Source: Gemmatimonadota bacterium
GTDB taxonomy: Bacteria > Latescibacterota > UBA2968 > GCA-2709665
Reading direction: 5' to 3'
Length of the DNA: 32,842 nt
Assembly: GCA_028873695.1 (NCBI GenBank)
Contig: JAPPNU010000069.1
Span: forward strand, 1 to 32,842
Shown here: positions 14,731-21,814 of the stretch, piece by piece
How positions within the stretch are numbered: position 1 is the stretch's first letter
Layout of the letters: each line of letters begins with the position of its first letter
The notes under the pieces: model-generated
Seen by the model: the letters and a program-made list of their open reading frames with translations, nothing else
Databases searched by the model: none
What the model was told of the DNA's origin: nothing
Program-made: the position numbers and the translations under genes

Positions 14731-17340
14731 TCAGGAGCCTGGTTCGGTTTCAGCGGTATCTTTTCGTGGTGATGGCTTCGCGCTGTAGATCGCCTGGTAA
14801 CTCTCGGCCTCGTGCCATCTGTCGTCGTCGTCAGCCAGTACTTCATAGACTTTCTTTTCGACATCGATCAACTGATCCTCCGCCCGCAGTTCTTCTGGAA
14901 TATCCCTTTTGTCGATGAACCCATTGCGATTTAAAACCAGCTCTATTTTCTCCCAGTTATCGTAGAAATATTCCTGCAATAACGGGACGATCTTGTTTTT
15001 AAACGTCAAGGCGAGTGAATCGATGCTCTTGACATTCATCAAGTACGTGTGTCCGATCTGATGCTCCCGATCGAGCAGGAACCGGATGCGTTCGTTCATA
15101 ACCTTTAGTAATTCCTGACAATTGACACCCTCGATATCGTCTGGAACGAGCGTTGGATCCGGCATCATCTCGACGAATTCGAACCTTCGTCGCAGTGCCG
15201 TATCCAAAAGGGCGATTGACCGATCGGCGGTATTCATGGTGCCGATGATATAAAGGTTGTCGGGAACTCCGAAATCTTCGTCTTTGGAGTACGGGAGCGT
15301 GACGGTTGCTTCATCATCCCCACCGATCCGCTTGGATTCTTCAATCAGCGTTATCAACTCGCCGAAAATCTTCGCGATATTGCCACGGTTTATTTCATCG
15401 ATGATCAGGACGTAATTTTGTTTCCTTACTTGGGCCGCCGCGTTTGGTTGCCACTCGTTCTCCTGAAATTCCCTGATTTTTTCGAAAAGCGCAAAGTAGT
15501 ATCGCGCGTTGGCATGCAGAGGCTTTTTCGAATTCCTGGTTGGTTTGATGTCTTCTTTCGACCTGACCTCCCCGTCACAAAAAGCCTTGTAATGCATTTT
15601 GATGACATTTCTCGTAAGGTACCGATAGTTTTCTTCGGTACCAGCCAATACAGACTTAAACGTATCATCGCCTGACCAGATCACCTCTATGATTTTCTTG
15701 GTTCCTTCTTTCCGATCGATCAGATTCAGGTCGATTTGTTCGTCTGAGTCCAGCCTCTCATCAATCCACTCGGCAAATGCCTCAAGCAAATTGTCTATGT
15801 CCCAAAACTCTTCGGCTGCTTGACCAGACCGCCACTTGTTATCCAATGCACGTTGCGAGATTCCCCGAAATATGCCACGGGATAGTTCATACTCTAACTT
15901 TCCTTCTTCATCCATGTGATCGGACAAAACAGGCCTGATGCCCTCAATGAAATCCTCGTAATTGTAGTTCTGATGAAATGTCACCATTTCAATCTGGCCA
16001 CTCTTCTTCAGTTCGCTGAACCGCCGCATCTTGTCTTTACGGTCTTCTTTGGTTTCCAATTCAAGCAGATCCACAGGCTTGTTGTCAATGATCGCCAACG
16101 CGTGATTGATCGTGTGCCATGTCTTACTCGTACCCGGAGGGCCATACAGGATCTGATTTAAAGGATTTGGATTCTTTGTAACAGGTTCTACCGACCGCAG
16201 ACTGTCTGGATTCGGTTCTGGTTCGATCACGGTTGAGCCCTCCCGGAGTGTTTCCATGAGGCCAAACGAACGATTGTAGCTCTCGGCACCTCTGAATGCC
16301 CGGTTCGTACCGTCGCCCGACCTGCTGAATCCTACCATCGCCGTCAAGCCCGATAATTGCGCGTCGGACTTGTTTATCCAAAATACGTGAATCCTACTGG
16401 TCTCATTTAGCCCTGACTCGGCGTAGTCGTTTTTTTGTACGATACCGATCGCCCTTCCCCTTTGCCTGCCTGTTCTGACCAGTATGGTATCGCCTCTCGC
16501 AGGTTCGATCAGAGGATAGCTGCCTTCTTCCTGCCACGATTTTCCGGAACCCGGTCCTCCCGTATATACCCAGTTGTTTTTTTTGAAGTCGTCCCAATAA
16601 TCACCGCCACCAGGATCAAAAACGTAAGTGCTGATTTGATACAATCTATCGCTTATTTGAATGTCCCCGGAGTTTTGCAGGTATGAGAACATATTTACTT
16701 CATACGGCTGGCATCCTGGAAATGCATCCCTGAGCTCTTCTAGGAGAGACTGGTAATTCTCGTAGCCACCGCCTTCCTTGATCTCACTCTGTATGTCTGG
16801 CAATGCCGGCAGACCCAGAGCTTCCGACAGATCATTGATCGTATCGTCCACCGACTGGAAGTATCCGGGATTGATCAAGAATAGGGCTTGCGTCAGTTTG
16901 GGTACCCCAACTCCCTTAATATCCAGAACATCCTTAAAGTCATTCGGTTCTATCTCTGGATGGACCGGTACTGCCTGGCGGAAAAGACGCCAGAGCAAGT
17001 CATTATGGAAGTTTTCTCCATCACGAAAAAGAGCATTAAGGGCGGGAGGAGTGGGAAAGATGTAGTTTTCATCAACGCTCGGATCCGGAAGCGGACTTCT
17101 GACTGCGAATTCATGGCTGACGCTTTCGTACACCGTTTCCAATTGCTTGGTTGCGGCTTTTGACGCCAGGAAATACAAGAAGGAGAATGGATCGATTCCC
17201 TCTTCTCCATATTCAAGGCGTGCGAGGTTTTCTCCCCAATTCACCTGCATGGCTTTTTCGTTAAGGTAGGCCTCGCCCTCGCTCGCAATTCTCCCTGCCA
17301 ACTCTCGAAACCACGGTACCCAATCGTAGATCTCTTTCAT
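14731..17340 (-). CDS. mcrB: McrB-like AAA+ nucleotidase with modified-DNA recognition region
   Basis: Motor and recognition subunit of a type IV (modified-base-dependent) restriction system. The 869 residues start with a helical region (about 1-235) I cannot assign, then a PUA/EVE-like beta region (about 236-370: WVYTGG, GDTILVRTGRQRGRAIGIV, RIHVFWINKSD), a likely reader of modified bases. The AAA+ domain has FHQNYNYEDFIEGIRP (455-470), Walker B YVLIIDEINRGN (643-654) and the McrB signature MNTADRSIALLDTALRRRF (702-720). Walker A is GPPGTSKT (400-407), with serine where glycine is usual. A textbook P-loop string GGPGSGKS appears instead at 261-268, outside the AAA+ fold. The N-terminus differs from the DUF3578 DNA-binding domain of E. 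coli McrB. GGAG lies about 9 bases before ATG 17340. Confidence 0.9.
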   Translation of the reverse strand: MKEIYDWVPWFRELAGRIASEGEAYLNEKAMQVNWGENLARLEYGEEGIDPFSFLYFLASKAATKQLETVYESVSHEFAVRSPLPDPSVDENYIFPTPPALNALFRDGENFHNDLLWRLFRQAVPVHPEIEPNDFKDVLDIKGVGVPKLTQALFLINPGYFQSVDDTINDLSEALGLPALPDIQSEIKEGGGYENYQSLLEELRDAFPGCQPYEVNMFSYLQNSGDIQISDRLYQISTYVFDPGGGDYWDDFKKNNWVYTGGPGSGKSWQEEGSYPLIEPARGDTILVRTGRQRGRAIGIVQKNDYAESGLNETSRIHVFWINKSDAQLSGLTAMVGFSRSGDGTNRAFRGAESYNRSFGLMETLREGSTVIEPEPNPDSLRSVEPVTKNPNPLNQILYGPPGTSKTWHTINHALAIIDNKPVDLLELETKEDRKDKMRRFSELKKSGQIEMVTFHQNYNYEDFIEGIRPVLSDHMDEEGKLEYELSRGIFRGISQRALDNKWRSGQAAEEFWDIDNLLEAFAEWIDERLDSDEQIDLNLIDRKEGTKKIIEVIWSGDDTFKSVLAGTEENYRYLTRNVIKMHYKAFCDGEVRSKEDIKPTRNSKKPLHANARYYFALFEKIREFQENEWQPNAAAQVRKQNYVLIIDEINRGNIAKIFGELITLIEESKRIGGDDEATVTLPYSKDEDFGVPDNLYIIGTMNTADRSIALLDTALRRRFEFVEMMPDPTLVPDDIEGVNCQELLKVMNERIRFLLDREHQIGHTYLMNVKSIDSLALTFKNKIVPLLQEYFYDNWEKIELVLNRNGFIDKRDIPEELRAEDQLIDVEKKVYEVLADDDDRWHEAESYQAIYSAKPSPRKDTAETEPGS

Positions 17341-17396
17341 TAGATTGTCTCCCTACTGTGGATGAATTCCTTAACGAAACGTACTGGTATTTGCAG

Positions 17397-17443
17397 CGAG
17401 AGTACGTTGCCTTTGGTCCCGGCAACAGTCGATCGTACTCTCG
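17397..17443. promoter_or_regulatory. Nested inverted repeat upstream of mcrB
   Basis: CGAGAGTACG (17397-17406) pairs with CGTACTCTCG (17434-17443), and inside it TTGCC (17407-17411) with GGCAA (17421-17425). It lies about 57-100 bases before the mcrB start, where a promoter should be, so it may be an operator or an RNA hairpin in the leader. No regulator gene adjoins. Confidence 0.4.
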
Positions 17444-17476
17444 ACATATGGCAGACCGTTCTGAATGACTCCGGAG

Positions 17477-17617
17477 CGAGGGCATCCTGCCCTCGAACTT
17501 CGAGCAACCGACCATTCTCCACATCGCGGGCCAATTGCTTCCCTTCCATCCGAAGCCCCATCCGGAATGACGGCGCCAGCGCGTCGCGATTTGGCCATCG
17601 AGGGCAGGATGCCCTCG
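17477..17617. repeat. Pair of inverted CGAGGGCA palindromes (REPIN-like)
   Basis: CGAGGGCA-TCC-TGCCCTCG (17477-17495) and CGAGGGCA-GGA-TGCCCTCG (17599-17617) face each other, with flanks GGAGCGAGGG and CCCTCGCTCC mirrored as well. The total span of about 141 bases matches the layout of a REP doublet. The same hairpin occurs at 320-338. The stretch 17341-17699 holds no gene. Confidence 0.75.
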
Positions 17618-17699
17618 CTCCCGGAAAACGCGTTGCCAATACGCGGTCGTTGAGCTTGTCGAAACGTCCGCGCTTCGCTTCCCACTGACTGCCTCTTGC

Positions 17700-18320
17700 C
17701 TATATCAACCCCTTCTCCGTTGCGATTGCGACGGCTTCGGTACGGTTTCCCGCGCCGAGTTTGGCGAGGATCTCGCTGACGTGGAACTTGACGGTGCGTT
17801 CGGAAATGTAGAGCCGGCCGGCGATTTCCTTGTTCAAAAGACCCGTCGCGATCAGGTTCAACACTTCCTTCTGCCGCGCTGTCAACGCATCCGGATCGTT
17901 GATGCTGTCCAGAAATCTCGAAGCAACCGCCGGTTCCAGCAAAGACCCGCCTTCATTGACCACCCTGACAGCGCGAAACACGTCCTCCCTTGGCGCGCCC
18001 TTGAGCAGATAGCCCATTGCACCCGCGTGCATGGCCGAGACAATGCGTTCGTCCGTGTCGAAGACAGTGAAGACAATCGCCCGTGCCCGAGCGTTGATTT
18101 CCTTCAAGCGCTTGAGAGTCTCGATCCCATCCACTCCCGGCATCTCCAGGTCCAGCAAAAGCACGTCTGGATCGCACTCGGCCACCTTCCGCAGCGCCTC
18201 CTCCCCATCGCCGGCTTCTCCAATCACCTCGAAATCGGACTGCGTATTCAACATCGCGGCCAGACCGTCGCGCACAACGGGGTGGTCGTCGACGACCAGT
18301 ATGCGAATCGGCGCGCTCAC
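17700..18320 (-). CDS. NarL/FixJ-family response regulator
   Basis: Phosphorylation-controlled DNA-binding regulator. Residues 1-120 are the receiver: acidic pair D11-D12, phospho-acceptor D57 (PDVLLLDLEMPG), T85 and K107 (GYLLKGA). Residues about 142-206 are a LuxR-type helix-turn-helix (LTARQKEVLNLIATG, EIAGRLYISERTVKFHVSEI). All key residues are present. The GTG start at 18320 overlaps the kinase stop as GTGA, so the pair is translationally coupled. Target genes are not evident. Confidence 0.93.
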   Translation of the reverse strand: MSAPIRILVVDDHPVVRDGLAAMLNTQSDFEVIGEAGDGEEALRKVAECDPDVLLLDLEMPGVDGIETLKRLKEINARARAIVFTVFDTDERIVSAMHAGAMGYLLKGAPREDVFRAVRVVNEGGSLLEPAVASRFLDSINDPDALTARQKEVLNLIATGLLNKEIAGRLYISERTVKFHVSEILAKLGAGNRTEAVAIATEKGLI

Positions 18321-19495
18321 GCTGTCTCCTTCGCAGGAATGCGGATCTCCAATCGCGTACCATGCGCGGGCGCACTTTCAACAACCAATGAACCACCCAG
18401 TAACCGCGCCCTTTCTCTCATTCCGATCAGACCGTGCCGACCTTCGATATCGCTTTCAACTTCGAATCCATGGCCGTTGTCTTCAATTGCAAGCGTCGCA
18501 TAGTCGGGGGTGGATGTCAATTCGACGAGCACCTTCTTCGCATCTGCATGTTCAACGACGTTGTTCAGGGCCTCCTGCGCCATGCGATACAGACCGGATT
18601 CGACCCTGGCGGATAGAGGATGTCCGCCAACACATTCCACGCGGACGTCCAGACCTGCCCTGGATCCGATCTCCTTTACCAAGTCTTCCAATGCCCTCTG
18701 AAGCGAGCGATTCTCGAGCGGGGCCGCCCGGAGGTCCAGTACCGCCCGGCGCGCCTCCTCGAGATTGCCGCGAGCCAGCGTCATCGCGCCGCGCAGAATC
18801 TCGGACAGTTTTTCGCGATCCGTATCGCTGTCAAGCAGCGCATCCAGCGTTTCCAGCCGCATCAGAATCGCTGCCAGACTCTGACCGAGGGTATCGTGTA
18901 TTTCCCGCGCGAGCCGGAGACGCTCATTTGCGACGCCGGTCTCCACGCTTTGTTCATACAAACGCGCCCGTTCAATTGCGATGCTTGTCAGATCGCCCAC
19001 GGTGTTGAGCAGGCGCAAGTCCTCGGCCGAAAGTTCACGCCACTCGCCGCTCGCCACGTTCATCACGCCGACTCTCTTCCCCTTCGCGTACAACGGAATG
19101 CTCGCGTGATACCGCAAACCTCCCGTCCCTTCAACGAGCCCCTTCAGACGGCTGCACGTCACAACGTTCACGTTCGCGGCCCCCTTCAGATCACCTCTCC
19201 GGTAGGTGTCCAGGCAGTAGCACCATCCTCCCATTTTGACCGGATTGTCCCGCAACGCGGGTGGCAGGTTATGTGCAGCCGCAAGGTATGGTTCACCGGT
19301 CTCGTCGCTCATAAGCCAGATCCAGCTTGTGTTCAGGCCGAGCAGGGCGGCAACCTGTCGTAGCGTTGCTTCCAGGGCCTGATCGAGATGGACGGATTGG
19401 TTTAACGCGTGTGCGATTTCATTCAGAACGGTGAGTTCGCGATTGCGCTGTCCGAGTTGGTCGGTCGAAGTCGGCATGTCGTCTTTCCGTTGCAT
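18317..19495 (-). CDS. GAF-domain histidine kinase, NarX/DegS-like (HisKA_3)
   Basis: Sensor kinase for the overlapping response regulator. The 392 residues carry no membrane segment, so it senses inside the cell. The GAF domain (about 25-180) holds three cysteines: C92 and C94 in GGWCYCLDTYR, and C114 in VNVVTCSRL. These may ligate a metal, heme or cluster, or act as a redox switch. The HisKA_3 helix has RLRLAREIHDTLGQSL with the phospho-acceptor H200, and the HATPase domain has EALNNVVEHADA, IEDNGHGF and HGLIGMRERARLLGG. ATG 19495 is taken as start, though ATG 19477 with GGAAAG before it is equally good. Signal unknown. Confidence 0.9.
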   Translation of the reverse strand: MQRKDDMPTSTDQLGQRNRELTVLNEIAHALNQSVHLDQALEATLRQVAALLGLNTSWIWLMSDETGEPYLAAAHNLPPALRDNPVKMGGWCYCLDTYRRGDLKGAANVNVVTCSRLKGLVEGTGGLRYHASIPLYAKGKRVGVMNVASGEWRELSAEDLRLLNTVGDLTSIAIERARLYEQSVETGVANERLRLAREIHDTLGQSLAAILMRLETLDALLDSDTDREKLSEILRGAMTLARGNLEEARRAVLDLRAAPLENRSLQRALEDLVKEIGSRAGLDVRVECVGGHPLSARVESGLYRMAQEALNNVVEHADAKKVLVELTSTPDYATLAIEDNGHGFEVESDIEGRHGLIGMRERARLLGGSLVVESAPAHGTRLEIRIPAKETA

Positions 19496-19538
19496 CTGGA
19501 CTCTTCCCGTAGTTGCGCTTCGCCAATATATCTCCTGC

Positions 19539-20645
19539 TCAGGGCAAAATCAAATGCAGATCGCCGAATTCGTGCCACAAATACCCTTGGGCAAGCGCCG
19601 CCTCATAGGTCAATTTCAGATGATCCAGCCCCGCCAATGCCTGCAGCATGGACAGATGCGTGGCGGTCGGTTCGTGCATCCCGGTCAACAGACCGTCTAC
19701 AATTCGCATCGGCCGTTCCGGAGAAATCACCAGGTCTGTCCACCCTTGACCCGGATTGACCCGTCCGGCTTCATCTGCTACTGTCTCCAGCGCCCGAACG
19801 ACCGTGGTCCCGACAGCGATAATTCGCCCGCCGCTATTTCGGGCGTTATTGATCACCTGCGCGGTTTCGACCGGAACACGGTAGACCTCTTCATACGGCG
19901 GTTCATCGGATTCCAGACTCGCCACGCCGGTGTGCAGAATCAGCGGCGCAATCTGAACGCCGTTAGCAACCAGATCCGTGATGACCCTGGGCGTGAAAGC
20001 GCGGCCGGCCGATGGCATTTCAGCGCTCCCCGTCTCCGTCGCATAGACATTCTGATAGTACTCAATCGGCCAGTTGTCCCGCGCATAGCCGTACCGAATG
20101 GGCGCGCCGTAGACGTCTAGGTAAGTGTCAAGGTCAAATGGCAATTCCAACGTGGCGATCCATAAACGCACGTCGGCTTCGGTATCGTCCCTCAGTTCGG
20201 GCCTGTAGGGCGCGTGCAGGTGCGCCGATCCGCCGCCGGGCAATGCAAACACTTCGCCGGCACGGGCGTCAAGGAAGGGCCGCGCGCCATCGGATGCGCG
20301 CATTTCAACAGCCCACATCTCGGCCGGCAATTGCGTTGACAAATGCAGTCTCAGTCCGGAATCATCAGACTGCAGGATCGGCAGGGACGCCTTGCGCGTG
20401 CCGCTCGTATTGATCACCACCACGTCGCCTGGACGCAACACATCGGGCAGTTCGCGAAACGCAATGTGTTCGATTGAGTCATCGCTTCTTCGCGACACCA
20501 TCAGGCGAACGGCATCCCGGCCGAGGCCGCGCGCTTCAGGCGGTTCGCCCGCCTCGAGGTGCGACGGAAGGTTAAAAGCCAGGGAGTCCAGCTTTGAATT
20601 CACCATGGTAACGGGTAGAACCGTATCTGTCATTGAATCAGACAT
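19539..20645 (-). CDS. Divergent QueA-like S-adenosylmethionine:tRNA ribosyltransferase-isomerase
   Basis: QueA transfers the ribosyl part of S-adenosylmethionine to 7-aminomethyl-7-deazaguanine in tRNA to make epoxyqueuosine. The 368-residue protein follows the QueA plan: FNLPSHLEAG, GLGRDAVRLMV, FRELPDVLRPGDVVVIN followed by TSGT, then the PIRYGYARDNWPIEYYQNVYA region, AGRAFTPRVI, VQIAPLILHTGVASL, AVGTTVVRALET and DGLLTGMHEPTATHLSML. Core positions differ from standard QueA (for example NTSGTRKASL where QueA has NDTRVIPARL, and FTPRVI where it has FT). It belongs to the divergent QueA-like set seen in some other phyla, so queuosine synthesis is not assured. AAGGGG stands 7 bases before ATG 20645. 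No other queuosine gene is nearby. Confidence 0.82.
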   Translation of the reverse strand: MSDSMTDTVLPVTMVNSKLDSLAFNLPSHLEAGEPPEARGLGRDAVRLMVSRRSDDSIEHIAFRELPDVLRPGDVVVINTSGTRKASLPILQSDDSGLRLHLSTQLPAEMWAVEMRASDGARPFLDARAGEVFALPGGGSAHLHAPYRPELRDDTEADVRLWIATLELPFDLDTYLDVYGAPIRYGYARDNWPIEYYQNVYATETGSAEMPSAGRAFTPRVITDLVANGVQIAPLILHTGVASLESDEPPYEEVYRVPVETAQVINNARNSGGRIIAVGTTVVRALETVADEAGRVNPGQGWTDLVISPERPMRIVDGLLTGMHEPTATHLSMLQALAGLDHLKLTYEAALAQGYLWHEFGDLHLILP

Positions 20646-20853
20646 GGAAGAACCCCTTTCTCACGTTAGCCTCAATTCCGCAAAAGCCGCAACGCGGCAC
20701 CGCGACGATACCCTTCGAAACAGGCCGAAATGGTCGTCATGAAGGACATTTTTTCAGTTCACGTACAGTGTCCTGGTGTATCCTGGTAATCAGCAGTTGA
20801 ATCGCCTTTTTAACTGACACATATTCGAATTAACGTCCTCGAAAAATGACGAA
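20646..20853. other. Intergenic stretch between QueA-like gene and SDR gene
   Basis: Nothing recognisable beyond AT-rich text that may hold the promoter of the QueA-like gene. No ORF with a family resemblance. Confidence 0.35.
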
Positions 20854-21561
20854 TCAAGGTTGGCTCGTGACTGCAGTGAATGACTCACGCGCCACGTAAC
20901 GCCCACTCTCGTACGATCCTTCCAGCAGTTCCATAAATCCCGCCACGCTCGATTCCGGCAGGGGGCGATCGCTGATATCCTCTCCGGGAAACGCTTCCTG
21001 ATGCATCCGTGTCCGCATATCGCCCGGGTCCACCCAATAGACCCGCCATTCCGGGCGTTCCGCGGCAAGCACGTTCGAAATCTGTTCAAGTGCCGCCTTT
21101 GAAGATCCGTATCCGCCCCAGCCCTCGTACGCTTCGCGCGCAGCGTCGCTCGTCACGTTGATCACGCGTGCGCCAGGTTTCAGCGAATGTCGAACTGCCT
21201 GCAGTACGCCCAGAGGTGCAATTGCATTGGCGCGATACACGTCTTCCAGGATGTCGAGTGGATAATCGAGCAATTCGGGCTGTGGACTCGGCCCGAGCAT
21301 GCCGGCATTGTTGATCACGGCGTCCAGCCCGCCGGCCTCATGCGCGGCCCGAGCCAGCTCCAAACGATGTTCGGATTCCGTGACATCACCTGGAATGGCG
21401 ATGACGTCCGTCCGTTTTGCCAGTTCCTCGCACGCGGCTTCGAGTGCCGCCGCACCCCTCGCGTTAATGATCAACCGCCATCCGCGCCCTGCGAGTTCTC
21501 GCGCGAGCGTGAGTCCCAGTCCGCGGGATGCGCCTGTGATGAGTGAAGTTCGTATTGACAT
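20854..21561 (-). CDS. Short-chain dehydrogenase/reductase (SDR)
   Basis: NAD(P)-dependent oxidoreductase of the classical SDR kind, substrate unknown. The Rossmann start is TGASRGLGLTLA, followed by GDVTE, NNAGMLGP, the catalytic serine region INVTSDAA and YGSSKAA (Tyr and Lys of YxxxK), then a WVDPGDMRTRM loop in place of the usual PG motif. Three possible starts lie in a row (TTG 21567, ATG 21564, ATG 21561) behind AGGAGG (21573-21568); ATG 21561 has the best spacing, giving about 235 residues. It is in the same orientation as the QueA-like gene, 208 bases upstream of it. Confidence 0.9.
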   Translation of the reverse strand: MSIRTSLITGASRGLGLTLARELAGRGWRLIINARGAAALEAACEELAKRTDVIAIPGDVTESEHRLELARAAHEAGGLDAVINNAGMLGPSPQPELLDYPLDILEDVYRANAIAPLGVLQAVRHSLKPGARVINVTSDAAREAYEGWGGYGSSKAALEQISNVLAAERPEWRVYWVDPGDMRTRMHQEAFPGEDISDRPLPESSVAGFMELLEGSYESGRYVARESFTAVTSQP

Positions 21562-21629
21562 CATCAACCTCCTTTGTAATTGATGCGTCTTCCGATTCGA
21601 CCGTTTTCTCTTGTCCTGGCTGAAATTTA

Positions 21630-21664
21630 GACAAACGAAAAGCCCTCCGCATCGAACGGAGGGC
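21630..21664 (-). terminator. Intrinsic terminator at the end of the catabolic cluster
   Basis: GCCCTCCG (21642-21649) pairs with CGGAGGGC (21657-21664), loop CATCGAA. On the - strand TTTTCGTTTGTC follows. It is about 150 bases past the stop of the heparinase gene, with no gene between, and lies just ahead of the SDR gene on the same strand, so it separates the two transcription units. Confidence 0.75.
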
Positions 21665-21814
21665 GTGTTTGCGTCCTGTACTATTGGACAGGATAGACCT
21701 TGCCTATACGATCAGCATATCGAGCTTAACTCGGTGATCGGGCGCTGACTGAGAAGGGTTCTGATGAGCCGGTGTGGGTCTGCGTCGCCATGGTGTCGCA
21801 TTGTGGTGTTCAAC

